A stretch of 64,000 nucleotides of DNA from Ectocarpus siliculosus (GCA_000310025.1 FN649753.1:861214-925213), one strand, 5' to 3'; shown: positions 17,162 to 30,300, counted from the stretch's first letter. Numbers and translations: made by a program. The notes: generated by a model from the sequence alone, not told the origin.

Positions 17162-17170
17162 TAAAAATAA
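17162..17170 (+). repeat. Left 9-bp target duplication (TAAAAATAA)
   Basis: Identical to 18702-18710 on the other side of the inverted-repeat element. The unoccupied copy of the host repeat has a single 9-base counterpart at 49963-49971. Confidence 0.85.
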
Positions 17171-18701
17171 GGGAAAACGACACAACAGGGTATACCCTAG
17201 TCGAAAAGCGACACACCTGGGTACACAGTCATTAACAGCAGTAAATGCATTCATATGATTGGTCAGCGCCCAATTTCTCCCCGGTACGTCCGAAAAGGCG
17301 CAGGGTATACCCTGCTGTGTCTACTTTTCTCACCAACTGTACCCTGTTTTCGGAAGTGTACCCTGACCTGACGGGAAATAAGACCCATTCATCAATCATT
17401 TCCCCCGCAGGAATCTTCCCAACTCCTTTTCCTCTCCAACCATGGGGTACCAAACGGCGAATCTTCCCACCCAATAACAACCATGGCAACGCGGCAGGAA
17501 TCAGTTTCCGCCCCTGCCAAACAACACCAACCATTAACTCTTCCGCTCTAAATCAACAATGGCCGGGCACTACCCCAGCACAGCAGTTGTTCCGTTTGGA
17601 AACATGCACACACGTGTACAATACCCCGTGCACCACTGCTTGCTGCAGTCTATATGCGACATGCACGGGCCACGCTACGAAAGCGAGACCGATCCAGCAT
17701 GGTTGACATGCATATATATATGCATGTATGTGCCGATGATGTGTGGCGCTGCGCTGAGCGGGCGGAGGAGAGAGGCAGCAACATCACACACAGACACGCC
17801 CTTGACATCAATCATGGAAGGAGGAGCGAGTGCTAACAACTCTAGCAGCAGGACTGTGTCGTCCAACTCAATCACCCTCCCTGTGCTCGCGGTGTATTTC
17901 ATCGGCTCATCCCGCTGAAGCCTGACGACTTCTTACTACATACAGTACATTGATTGGTTGGTCGGCTTGGTCGGCTGGTAAGCGCGACCGCTGCTGTTAC
18001 AGCAGTAGTAGTAATTCAAGCAAGAAACACATCGCAATTGAGACACAACAGACAACACACCCACGCACACACGGCACAGGCAGGAGGGAGTGGCGGCGCC
18101 CAACGTTACCCGTGTAGTGCTGTGTCCATACATTGCATACATGCATATATATATATGCATGTCAACCATGCTGGATCGGTCTCGCTTTCGTAACGTGACC
18201 CGTCCGTGCATGTCGCATATAGACTGCAGCAAGCAGTGGTGCACGGGGTATTGTACACGTGTGTGCATGTTTCCAAACGGAACAACTGCTGTGCTGGGGT
18301 AGTGCCCGGCCATTGTTGATTTAGAGCGGAAGAGTTAATGGTTGGTGTTGTTTGGCAGGGGCGGAAACTGATTCCTGCCGCGTTGCCATGGTTGTTATTG
18401 GGTGGGAAGATTCGCCGTTTGGTACCCCATGGTTAGAGAGGAAAAGGAGTTGGGAAGATTCCTGCGGGGGAAATGATCGATGAATGGGTCTTATTTCCCG
18501 TCAGGTCAGGGTACACTTTCGAAAACAGGGTACAGTTGGTGAGAAAAGTAGACACAGCAGGGTATACCCTGCGCCTTTTCGGACGTACCGGGGTGAAATT
18601 GGGCGCTGACCAATCATATGAATGCATTTACTTCTGTTAATGACTGTGTACCCAGGTGTGTCGCTTTTCGACCAGGGTATACCCTGTTGTGTCGTTTTCC
18701 C
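17171..18701. mobile_element. Mutator-like (MULE-type) non-autonomous element with long inverted repeats
   Basis: 1,531 bp. The inverted repeats are about 560 bp each (17171-17730 and 18136-18701), begin GGGAAAACGACACAACAGGG, and surround about 405 bp of unique centre. It is flanked by the 9-bp duplication TAAAAATAA. A 9-bp duplication with very long inverted repeats fits Mutator-like elements. Open frames in the arms are mirror copies of each other (for example those starting at 17559 + and 18313 -) and look like by-products of the inverted repeat, not genes. No transposase is present. Arm similarity is high, with small length differences, suggesting a fairly recent insertion. Confidence 0.83.
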
Positions 18702-19251
18702 TAAAAATAATGCTACAGCCATCAGAAGATCCAAAGAACACGCAAACTAGCAAGAAAAGGGTACACAAGCCCGAAGAGGTACACCTGCATCCCTCTGCAG
18801 CACACGTGTGCGTGCCCAAAAACTAAACTACCCGTCCACACACTACATTCATTCGACTACAGCAGCGTCACCCCCCCCCCTGTCCTACACTTTGCCAAAA
18901 TGAATATCGACTACAGCGTAGCTGTCTGGAGTGCTGCCTGTACAATAACACCATGGTATAGGCATGGTACAAGTTCGGGGCGCGCAACTAAGTACTACGT
19001 CTGAAGCTGTCAGAAAATGCGTCCGTGGACATACAGTGAAAGAGAACAACCAATCAGAGCCATATTCCAATCGACAATCACCGAGTCTACCCCTGATCAT
19101 CTGTGTTGGACACAGCAGTGTAAATAATCGACACTGATCAAGAAAAAATGAATACACACACAGAGAGACTACCCATTCGAGATATACCCACAGTCGAACG
19201 GGATGTGGTTCAACCTTCGAAACTCGAAAGAAACTCAAAACTCGACACTCC

Positions 19252-19435
19252 AGAATATCTGTCGTTGATTTCTATTGACTTGCGGACCGCTCGGGGCCAG
19301 TTGATTTGAGTGAACCTTTTTAGGGCAAGTTAACCTGTGACCACGGGAACCGACCGCGTCGAGTGTTGGATCAGTACGGACAAACGAAGTTACAGTACTG
19401 GGTAGAGAGAGATCGGAACGGTTTTTGATGTGAAG

Positions 19436-19472
<37 letters not shown>
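19252..19472 (+). repeat. Retroposon-like repeat with (CAA)n tail, copy A
   Basis: About 220 bp starting AGAATATCTGTCGTTG and ending in GATGTGAAGA followed by about 12 CAA units. A roughly 90% similar copy lies in reverse at 57216-57412, also ending in CAA units. A short piece with the same GTGAAGA end followed by an (AAAC)n tail lies in reverse at 49882-49920. A shared 3' end with a variable simple-repeat tail suggests non-LTR (SINE- or LINE-tail-type) retroposition. No coding frame. Confidence 0.72.
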
Positions 19473-20076
19473 CTCACGAATGGGTTCCGAATTGGCTGGA
19501 TCCGCAAGGTTCTCGGGAAAGTTCCGAGCCTCCTCGGGACACGAAGCGGCGCAACTTCGCCCGTGCGCCAATATTCAACCAACAATGTCGTGTCCCGCAT
19601 CGTGGAATCACTGATGGTAGTAAGATCCGATTATCGAGCAAGATTGTTTCTCTTTCTGCATTTGCACACCCGGAGGGCATGGACGAATGAGCGTGACAAT
19701 ATAGCGGTGTCTATTGCCGGGACGGGAAGCGCAGATTGTACAGACATTTGTACCACATCGATCCAAAAGATTTTGTAACGGCCATCCCTTCGAGGAGAAA
19801 CAAGACCCTCAAAGGTTGTGTTGTACATGCGGTTGAGGCGTACCTCAAATCGACGAACAGGCACCAAACAACATGGTATATGAGCTGCTTTTCGGGAGAA
19901 GCTCTAGCCCCGCTTCGGTGATTGATCATCCGATGCAAATGGCACGTGCATGAGCTGATCGTACTGTTTGTGGGGGAATCGCTACAGAGTGGCAGACAGT
20001 GAGTGCTGCGTGAAGTTTTGTTCTGCGGGCTCGATTGCTTAGACTTTGACGTCATCCAAGACCATCTTCATCGATC
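19473..20076. other. Intergenic, 5' of the hypothetical membrane-protein gene
   Basis: No conserved exon seen. It should contain the promoter of the gene starting at 20077. Short open frames on both strands lack domains. Confidence 0.4.
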
Positions 20077-23000
20077 ATGGCTCTCGACGATCAACCCGGG
20101 GAACGACAACCCGTGCAGCGCCGAGTGTCCTACCGGAGACTGAGAGGAGAAAACAACAACGAAGGCAACACTGGCAACGGAGGCGGCGTTAGTAACTTGG
20201 ACTCGCATTCAGGCCCCGACGGGATTTCGCTGCCGAAGGTCGTGGCGGCGTCATTGGGGGTGGCGCTCGGAGGGGGCAGTGGATACGACAGAGGTACCAG
20301 AGAAGGATACGATCTTGACGGCAGAGACGCCGATGCCACCGACGCTCCCACGGCGATCAGCAACCCGTACGGCTCGCTCTCGACGACTACGCCCAAGTCC
20401 ATTTGGCACGAAATATGGTTGGCGGCAAGGTAGAAAACGTGGTTCGCAAGACCGACTGACTAAAGAGTTACAATGTACGTCAATGACAATTTTTGTGGGT
20501 TTGAACCAATCAGAGTCAACCAGGATAGCTCGACGATATATATTCGACAAATCAATTCCACCTGGGTGGATACACCACCTGGACTGTTTTTGGCAGGCGG
20601 GTAGCGGCTTCTATCGAAACCGAGACATGACGCTCCTTTGTTATCGGCCCGCGTTTATTTGCGTCCGTAGGTAGGTATAATGGGTGCGGGGAACGAAAAT
20701 AGCGGTGTGCGATGTCCACATATTTCGTGGGCATCATTTCCCTCGTTGTGCTTGTTGTGTGCCTGCAGTGTCATTTTCGACGAACCGAACCACCGTGCGC
20801 ACCCTTGCTCTTCGATTACCCCTACTCTGTCCTCGCAGAGATGGCGTGGGGTACATACTGCTGACGACCCTATTGGGCGCCGCCGTATCCCTAGTCGCCG
20901 TTGTGCACTTGACCTCCCACGACAGCGGCGCCGGGGCTGGCGACACGCCCCGATTGCCGGTACGACATAGAAACTAGACGTGTATCGCTACACAGCTGTC
21001 TGCTTTTGTAGGGAAGGCCTTCGCCTTGGGACCTATTCTACAAGCCTTGCCCAGTCGCTTCTAACGGCGCGGAGTGCTGATTCCTAGCAGGGCGGCGTAG
21101 CACTGGGAAAATATTTTGCAGCTGTGACGCGCTTGTGATTGCGGGGGTTTCCATTGTGGTCCTTCAGCCATTGCGGTTCTTCAGTGGCCCGAATCCGCGA
21201 AGAACCTGGCTGTCGGGGGGTGTATTTCGGGGTCTACCGTACTGCTTCCCCTCACAAGTATGATGACCCAGCCTCCCGCGCCTCGTCAGAGCGCCAACGC
21301 TGCTTTCGTAAAAAAAGAGAAAGTTGACCCCAAGAGACCGAAAATACTTCAAAACGATGAAACGCGCAAGGGCCACGCCATCTCCGACACTCTGACACTG
21401 GTGTCGTGTGGATGATGACCTAACCAAACACGGAAACAGGCTAGGCGAATCCCTCCGGCAGAAGAGCAGGCCTTCCTGCACGATTCTCGGATGAGAGGTG
21501 GTGAGTCAGAACACAGACCCTGGTCACGAGCCCACGACTCCGAAGTGTGTATCGTTCGTTGCCCGGAAAAGCAACAGTCTGTGTCGGTTTGGGCGCAAGG
21601 CAAGGTGAACTACGACCTTCTCAAACAAGTAGTACCCAGCGGGTGATTCAAAGCAGGACCCACGTCTCCGCCCATGCGAAGAAACAGTTTTGAAAGCCGA
21701 CAAACGTTTCCCCTCCCACACGACAAGGGATTATTACCAATTCAAGTACAAAATGCTCCAGGTATGCGTACAGTCCAGAACTGGACGGTGGCAACACAGT
21801 AGAAGCGCCTACACCTCACAATCTTAGTGCAATCCGCTCACGTATGTGTTGCTGGCAGGAGGCATCTAAGCCGCATCCACTGCAGTACCACACGATCTGG
21901 GGGCTGGAATATATCAGACACGCATGCACTCACTGATTGCGGTAGAGATCGACATCTAGCACGCACGGGGTACTCTACTAGATGTACCTGACCTTGGAGC
22001 CTTCTGCCACCGCCGCTTTTGTCGCACATTCCTCCCTCTCTGTGGCTGCTCGCTAAAGCAACCACTATCACCATCGGGGACGGGGGTCGAGGAAGCCATC
22101 GGCAGGTCATACTGCAAGGAGCCACGGTCGCTCCGAAGGAAGGCCACCTCAGGTTGCCGGACCAGTTTTTCCAGGGGGTGCACTTTGGTGTTTCGGCGTG
22201 GGACGTCTGGGGCGAAAAGGTATAAATATGTCTCGTACTATCACTGACAACATCGGGGACGGGGGTCGATGCCATTGTTTTTGTTCTGAGACGACATGGA
22301 TGAGGTTAGGCCCTGCCGAGCCAACGAGAAAAGAGTGTGGGGTGTACTCATAGTCGTGCATGCCGTAATCGTTAGACCATTGACCTCGCATCCCTACCAA
22401 GCCGGGACGGAGCACGCCGGGTTCTCACCGGACCAGGCTCTCACATCACCAAGCGAGAAGCACCGTGAGGTATTCGACGAGTCGCATGAAGGGTGGGGGG
22501 GAGGTTCTGAATCGTGCGGTTGACAAATAGGTGTTAAAGCTGACTGAATAGTGGTGACTGAGTAGTCTAATGGGTAAGCCTTTCTAACAATAGGCCCTGG
22601 CCACAAACCAAAAATAGAGGCTCGGCCACTCCACCCTGGCAATCTTCACTGGTTCCACCGCCAAACCGCCACCCACCGCCGTTGAAGCCTTGTGGGCCTC
22701 CTTCCTCTTAGCCATATCCTTCCCTCTACCACCTCGGAACGTATCCTACACCCCACCCTACCGACCCCCGGCCACAAAGGGCGTGTGAGAGTTGTTGAGG
22801 TAAGAAGAAGGGCGCGCTGCGCAAGCGGTATGGTTGAGAATGGGAGTGGGGTGTTAGCCACAGCAGGCAACCCTAAGAAGCATTGCTTTTACTCCGCCAA
22901 AGCTCCTGAACTGCGGGATCAACCGCCAAGAACAATATCCCATGAAAAAATATGCGAAATCATTCGGCTATCGCAGTTGATGGACGCAGAAAACCGTAAG

Positions 23001-23270
23001 AGAAACGGAGCGCTCAGACAGGTGCTGGAAGGCCAAGACCCGCAACCCACTTTCATCTATCCCACGTGAGTCCTCGATGCGCTTCATTTTGATCGTGTTT
23101 GTTTTAGCGTTCGAATTGTTTCGCATTACTTCCGAGTTTTTGTCGTTGATGATGCGTTGGGGTAGTCAGGAAATGTCAGGAAAAGCTGATCGTCGCTTGT
23201 TCTTCTTTCCGCCCTTATTATTCCCGTCTGTAACTTCCGCGCAATAATAGTTGATGTGCAAACGAAGAGA

Positions 23271-23349
<79 letters not shown>

Positions 23350-24896
23350 CTACGGGCGGAAGTGGCACCTAGTGAACGTACGTGGCACTGTTGGCCGCCA
23401 CACCCTGATACATTCACACAAAGCACGAAATATTTGAACGAATACATTCGGGGGGGGTGCGGTACCCACACCCCGCGTGTAAAACCTCAGAGGAACCTCC
23501 CGTTGTTTTATTCGATAGAAAAAATAACGAAATTGACCCGCGTCGAGCAAAATACCATGAAGGTACGGGCAGCAGCGTGTATTTTCACACTGCCCGAGGT
23601 GATTCACACGCTCTCTGAGTGCTAGCTCGCGACTGACACACTTCCTGCGTGCGGAAGCATGCGTTCACCAGAGAATGCCAGTAGCAACAACGGCTAACCT
23701 GAGCAAGCACAATAACAGAGTCAGTCGTTGTTTGCCATGATTTCCTCTTGGCTTCAAACCCGCCCTTGCAGTATGTTCGAGGGCGGCGTGGAGGGTTTCA
23801 CCGTGGCATTTTTGGCCGGCAGTCTCAGCCGGCAAGAGATGCGCTCTGTGCGGGAGAGGTCTGATCCCGCCTGGGCCGAGGCGGAGACATCGGTTCTTAC
23901 CGCCGCAAGGCATTTCCAGCAGGTACGGGCGCTTCGTCCTCGCAAGCATGCCAGAAGCACATCGTCGACAGACCGTGGTTCCTTCGAAAGGACCTGCCGT
24001 AGAGATAGATAGGCGGTGCTCCGGCTATCGCAAAGTTTCTGGCTGTGAGTTTGTATCGACGTGTTGGGCTCTTATCCTCGTATCCATATGCCTTATGTGT
24101 CACGCGTTCTCCACTTATTCTATGGGGAACCAACCCCATTAGCTACCTGCCCGTCAATTGCGTGCGTTTCACATGTAGCTGCAGCCGTTGACCCTGAGTG
24201 CAGCTGGACGCACAAGATATTAATATACATTCCCCCCCCCAATCCCCAGAAACGTCAAGGAGGGCAGCCAATTTATCCAACATTGGTTTCCCCCTTCGGC
24301 AGTGCGCACGCAAAAAATGAACCATTCTGGGTAGCTCCGTGTTGGGGGTCATCGCGTGCTTGCAGCCACGGGTCTCCGCTTGCTTGTTCGTGTGAACACT
24401 TTGCTCAAACGAACGGGAAGGAGACCCTCATGTATGCCAAGAGTTGCTCCCAAGGTGCTATCAAACCACGACCGAGCAACATCTCGCTTCTCTTCCAGAT
24501 GTGCTTGACAGCATACTGCCCTGCACTAACCCTCACAAAAGTTGAGACTCTCTCAATAGACGACTATTTACAACACCCCTTTCCCCGCCCGTGAATGGGC
24601 CACAGCTGACCGTCACGAAGTGGCACCCGAAGGTGTGGGGTCCTGGGCACGAGAGGGACGAGAACCTCCACACCAGCGTGCTGCAGGAGGTCCTGCCCAC
24701 GAGGACCGGGCTGAGAGCGCTAACGTCCGCGGTGGTGGTGTACCGGGTCGAGACCGCGGTCCCCTTGCCGGCAGCAACGACAACGGAAGATACAGCAACG
24801 ACTACGACCGTGACGACGAAGGTTTCTGTCACGGCGGCAAGGGCTGAGCGGAAGGCCAGAAAGACGGACGCCGAGGCTTCGCGGCCTGGAAATTGA
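20077..24896 (+). CDS. Hypothetical protein with one predicted membrane segment (about five or more exons)
   Basis: I do not recognise this protein. Likely exons: 20077-20429, 20839-20959, about 22864-23065, 23772-23922, 24606-24896. Exon 1 starts at ATG with a charged, low-complexity segment. It joins in phase to exon 2, which holds a hydrophobic helix (VGYILLTTLLGAAVSLVAVV), probably a signal anchor or single membrane span. The third block (ISHEKICEIIRLSQLMDAEN) joins in phase to MFEGGVEGFTVAFLAGSLSR, and that joins in phase 0 to LTVTKWHPKVWGPGHERDEN and a Lys/Arg-rich end. The exon 2 to exon 3 junction does not agree in phase, so an exon in 20960-22860 is missing from the model, or two genes are present. 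A (GA)n microsatellite and copy 2 of the short G-tailed element fall in introns. Function unknown. Confidence 0.55.
22340..22396. mobile_element. Short G-tailed element, copy 2
   Basis: Same body as at 13683-13744 (GTACTCATAGTCGTGCATGC, then through GACCATTGACCTCGC), with only a short G-rich start. No flanking direct repeat is visible, so this copy may be older. It sits within the presumed intron of the hypothetical gene, in the antisense orientation relative to the copy in the transporter gene. Confidence 0.6.
23265..23345 (+). repeat. (GA)n microsatellite
   Basis: About 80 bases of nearly pure GA with one interruption, inside an intron of the hypothetical gene. The Ser/Leu and Arg/Glu open frames across it are artefacts. 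Confidence 0.95.
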
Positions 24897-27363
24897 TTTC
24901 GGAGAAACATCGTCGACAAGGAGGGAGGAGGGTGGCAACAACACGATTCGAGAGGGTTTGGAGTAGACAGATCCGACAAGGGAGTGAAGTGCTCCAACGG
25001 CGGGCCCCAAGGCTTTCACGACCTGAAGATTGAGTTCGCGGAACTGGTCGCTGGGGGGGCAACGAGGTGATGGGGTATGTGGGCAACGGATTTGAGTGCG
25101 CCAAGGTCTAGATAACAAAGGCTAGGATACAGCGTGGCAAATACCAGCACGTCCGTACGACCATGGTCGTCGCCGTCGTCCCCTCCGCAAGGCAAGGAAA
25201 GTTGAGGGGGCGGCAGCCACACGTTCCCCCAGCCCCCGGCATGACTTTCGATCGGACAGGAGCCGGGCGGGGGGGGCATGCCACTTGCTTGAAGGTGGCT
25301 TCCTTCTCCCGGGAGAGTGATGACAGCCCCGATGGCATCGAGCGAGCGACATGAGCGGCGGTTGACCATTCCCTTTTCATGGCCATGTACGGGAAGGAGG
25401 ATTGCATGAGATCTCTCGCGCGGGAGGAGCATCATCATCGATCGACGATCGCAGCTGCAGCACGCTTGGTTCATGAAAAAAAAACTGTTGCAGGTTTCGA
25501 ATGTTTCTCGCCCCCGCTTAGATACATCAACGCCACTCGTTGTGAGTTAAGGGACGCGGTTGGTTGTCGCCCGCAACAAGGGTGGTGGATACGGCCTGTG
25601 TGCTTCAGGCCGGGGGGGGAATCGGTGCTCGCAATCGCGTCGTTCGAGTTGTCGAGATGGTGGACGGATACCGTAGGTTGCAGCAGATGCCACACCCCTG
25701 GAACGATGTTCAGAGCTTGATTGCTCTGCAGAAAAACAAAAGCGACACGGTGGCGTTTGAAGTTCCTCGTCGAGAGCTTTCCGAAATGCATTATTTGACG
25801 GTGGGATTCCCTTCGTAGTGGGGTTGCCGAGCTTTGAAAATTCGGTCCAGGGAGTGTGATACCTAATGCAACCTACGGTAGGGTGGTCGGCACACACACG
25901 CCCGTTCTTGGGACCGGTTCAAGTTCCATGGGCGTTGCTTCGTCGACTCCGCTCCGAATGCAAAGTTCGTGTTGGGGGTCGAAGAGGTTAACACACAAGA
26001 CACACAGAAAAGGTCAGCTTCGCCAATTCTTGACTTTTCACAAACGTGACAGGGATTCAACATATGTAAGAAACTCATCGACACCTCGTTCAACAGCGAA
26101 ACAATCGCTCGGACACAAATTGAGACATACAAAAAAAACTACTGCAAGAAAACATAAAAGAGTGAAACAACGCCGCCCTTGGTCGTCACCAGAACGTGTC
26201 GCGTGGCTAAAGCTGAACGACAAACGCGCATGAACACAACATTAAACAACTCCGTACCATATTTTGTGCGACCTGTTGCGTGTTGGCGGCACGGTCGCAG
26301 ACCATCTTTTTCGGGTGGACGGCACACCCGTTACAGGGTTGCAACGAGAAAGCTCCAGGGGCTTCTTGGCTACCAGCTTACACTGCTTCCGCACGTGGTT
26401 CCGTCGCGAATAAAATAAAAATAAAACGCATGGGGGGGCGGGTGCCTGTTCATCAGAGTCCCGCGGGTGCCTGCCCATCAGTCCTGCGCACGCCTCGTCG
26501 AGAACGCAAAGCATGCTCTACGGTCCCCTCGTGGGTTATACACACAACATCAACGAACAACACCAACACACGGAGTAGTAACAGCCTGACCTTGGAGAGC
26601 GAGCAAAGGCGAGATGAGGTCACAACCAGCTCAACATCGGGACCCCGGTGCAATGAAAACAAGTGCCAGGGTCATCTTCACTTACGTAACGACACACCAA
26701 CGCGTTCTACACTCGCCAATATGGAATTGCCAGGCATTGACCAAAGCCCACACCGCGGACCAATCCACACCGTTAGACGTCCCCACACGATAGGGCCGAA
26801 CAATCAACGAGCAGCTGCAGTTGGTCTTTTTTCAAACGCACAAGCTCAAAACACACCACACAACGCTTTCTTCCGACTCGTTCAAAATAAAATAAAAAGA
26901 GTCAAGCGCGAGAGTCTCCTTCAAGCCCGAGTCTACATTATCATTCACGCACATATTGATATCAATAGAACTTGGAAGCCTCAAGGAGGTCTAGAAAATA
27001 TATATACATGTACGAAGTACGTAGAAATACAAATATATGAGGCCAAACCAAGGCCGAAGGAAAACAGGAGTAGAAAACAAGCAACACAAGGGGTTTCAGC
27101 GCAACACCCAAGACACGCAGACACGCGTCCCCGAATCGGGTACCCCAGACCATCGCCCAGAGCCGGTCCAGTTCCGGCCGCCGCATGCGCCATCGAGCAA
27201 GAGAACCGGGGTTGCCGGCGAGAGACAGAAGCAAGGGGAGAGGTGCGGGAGGGAGTACGGCCGAAAGGTTAGCGAGAAAACTCACGACGAAAACAGCACC
27301 GCGGTGCAGCAGTTGCAAATAAGGGGTTGGACGCGCCGAATCTACATCGCGGCAACGGATTAA
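24897..27363. other. Intergenic between hypothetical gene and transporter 3' end
   Basis: The flanking genes converge here. A long open frame (26280-27272, +) has no domain, poor composition and lies opposite the transporter 3' UTR region, so it is not called. Nothing else is recognisable. Confidence 0.45.
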
Positions 27364-30300
27364 CTACCCGCAGCAACATACACGGGAACACAATCGTCCA
27401 CGATCACAAGGTGCCCGAAGGTCTCGGACCGCTCCTAGGCTAGGACGGTCAGGGCACCAAACAAGCGCTACTGCCGTTTTTCTGCTGCAGAATAATCGAG
27501 CCTTGGAGAGCTCGATCCACCAGGAGGCGTGGTATCTGACCCTACCTGCGGTAGACAAATGCAACACGTCGGTCCCCGTTTTCCTTGTCGTCAATCCGTA
27601 CAGTACACATCACTGCTTACCGAGGTGAACTTCCGAGGAGCAGAGGTCGTGCACGCTGGAGGACAGAGCCCTCTTGGTGCGCCGCGCGATGTCGGCGGCG
27701 TCCCGAATCTTGAGGTTGGGGTCCACGCGGATGAACACCTCCGCCGTGGTCACCTGGTACCCCCCCCCCAAAAAAAACAGCCCCGAACACGACCGGAGTA
27801 GGAAAAATCTCCTCAAAAGGATGGGNNNNNNNNNNNNNNNNNNNNNNNNNNNNNNTGGGGGGGGGGAGGGGCAGCGAGGGATTCGGCGGGTCCGCCGCCA
27901 AACTGGTCTTCCTGGATGGTACACGTCACAATGTGACCACAGAAGCTGCCCACGGAGAGCAGAAAAAAAGGTAAAAACCGCTGTTTAGAAACCGACGCGC
28001 CCCCGTTGTGTTCTGTTTTTCTCGTCGGAAATTTGCTGCTCTTATACATACCATGTTGATGTAGTGGACCATGATCTTCGGGACGCTCTCGATCTCTGGA
28101 AGCTTCGAGAGGACGACATCGCGAATGTCCTGCTTATATTTGCGTTCATTTTTGAGTCACATTGAACGGTACGGAGTTAGCGACAGAACCAGACAACAAC
28201 CTCACGGGGTGGACGGACAGTCAGAAGCACGATTACATCGGTGTGGATGAACAATAAGAAAGAGGTTCACCGGGGAATGCAACACAAAAATAAGAAGCAA
28301 CACAAAACAAAAGAAGGGCTGGACGAAATAAAAAGGTGGGTGAACAAAAAAAAATGAAAAAAAAATGCAATCCAACAAAACAATGATGGGTGGGTAAAAC
28401 AAAAAAACGAAAAAATGGCATTTTAACAAACAATGATGAACAAAGCGGCCAAAGGAAAATGACAAAAACCAAGAGGACAAAGGTTAGACACAGCAGAACC
28501 TAGGAACGAACGAAAGAAGCAAAGACGCCTCGGCCAAGAACACACACAAAAAAAAAAAAAACGTACCAGACACAAAACAACGCTCAACAAAAACCATACA
28601 GGCAAAAAAAAAAAAAACACCCCCCAAGAAGAACTCGCCTGCTCGATGTCCTCTTGCGGTCGAAGGCTGCTCATCGCCGGGCAGGGCTTAGGCTCGACGG
28701 CGATGTTGACCATCACGTCCGCAACGAACGGGAGCTCTCCCAAGATCTCCCACCTTACTCGCTGGCCAATCTGCATTGTGTCGGAGAAGGAGGGCGGAGG
28801 GGGGGGTGGCATACTCATAGCCGTGCATGCCGTAGTCGTTAGACCGTTGACCTCGCAGGAGGGCGGGGGGGGGGGAGGCACTAGAACATAAGGTCGGGCA
28901 GAACATGCACGCCGACACATGCGTGTGTGTGTCTTTCGTCATATCATCTACCGCGCTTATCGGCTGAGCAATAAAAGTTCGCCAGTGCCAGCGGGCAAGA
29001 AAAATCAAGATCCCTGGCAGGGGGGCCAAAACTCGAAAAAAATGCGCTGAATTCGAATGCCAAAACGAATCTCTACATAAGCATACATCATTTAGGTCCG
29101 CGTGCAAAAAAAAACAAAATTATCCGAGGGGACCCCGCAGCACCCCTCCCCCCGCCTCACCAACGTCTCACCTGCTGTGCCGCCGAGGCTGAGATCATGT
29201 CGTCGGTCTGTATGGTGAGGTCTACCAGGGTCTGCGGGCCCATCCTTCTTGCTCGGACACGGTCGAAGGACAACACCCCGGGCACCTGCTCTCCGCGGGC
29301 GATCGTAATTCAGTTCAGCACGCGAGTCGGTCGGTTGTACACATGAAGAAATCCACCACAGGTTGTTGACGCGAGACAGGGGACTCGACGGAATGATTTC
29401 ACGAGCACACATACGACCAGGACTTTTTCGACAGAGGCAAGTGCAACAGGCTCTCGAGAGTGGTAGGTGCACAACAGCGGAGAGTGATAGATGCACAACT
29501 GTCGTCCGTCTGCACCGGCAGTCAGGATTTGCTCCATCAAGCACGTGCAAACGCCGTGACATCTACTACATGAAAGACAAGAAGCGTCATGTACACGTCA
29601 TGTACAACTCCACGTTTTGCGTGCCCCCTGCCCACTGCATCACGAGCGACCAAGGATGTTTTTTCCGCGGTGCATCAGGCGTCACGCGCGACGCGATCGC
29701 TTCATCCGCCAGACAGCCATGGCCATTAGAAAGAACTGCGCGTGCTTCCCGCAGCAAATAATTGTTTTTGAGAGCATTTTCGGCTTGCCTGAGTGGCTAT
29801 CTCCGCCACCTTGCGGCGGACGTCGTAGTCCGCGGCATCTGTCAGCTGCGCCATGGCGTCCGTCGATACCTGCGAACAAAACAGACACACGGCAGGATAG
29901 GAGAAAAACAAACGTCGGATTGCATATACTCCGTATCAAAGAAGAAATCATAGAAACTACGTATCGAACAAGAAAAAACGAGAGTCTTCAACCGAGGCGG
30001 GGAGAAAAAGGCGCATCGATACCGAGCGCCGTGCTCAGGGTCTACGCCATTCAGGCCGCGGGGGCGTTCATTTGCTTGCTCGCCTAGTGTCCGAAACATG
30101 AAAAACAAAGCACACACACACGCCGGAAAATCACACCACAGGCGGCAAGTGGACAACGAAATCTCCATCAAGGGCCCCAAAGGCGAACATCACACCTGAA
30201 CCCCGGTTAGAGCCACCATTCCCGCCACCATGAGCCCCGCAATCGGGTCCAACATCGGAGCGCCGCTCATGGAGCCCGCGATGGCGAGCAGAGCGACCAC

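Larger units (their letters stand above)
17105..19200 (+). repeat. Older dispersed repeat, interrupted by the Mutator-like element
   Basis: The segments 17120-17170 and 18702-about 19140 together match 49925-about 50410 (shared blocks CCCAAAATCTAGCAAAGAC, GGGTACACAAGCCCGA and CATCTGTGTT). The only large difference is the inverted-repeat element at 17171-18701, so the repeat was there first. No protein is recognisable in it. Family unknown. Confidence 0.8.

Noticed and set aside
17559-18313. Matching open frames on opposite strands starting MAGHYPSTAVVPFGNMHTRV
   Set aside because: They are the two arms of an inverted repeat, so the duplicate frames are a consequence of its structure.
24533-24997. 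154-codon minus-strand frame
   Set aside because: It lies opposite the last exon of the hypothetical gene, which has splice-compatible ends. The minus frame has no domain.
26280-27272. 330-codon open frame on the + strand
   Set aside because: No domain, odd composition, rich in short repeats, and antisense to the transporter 3' region. Likely chance.
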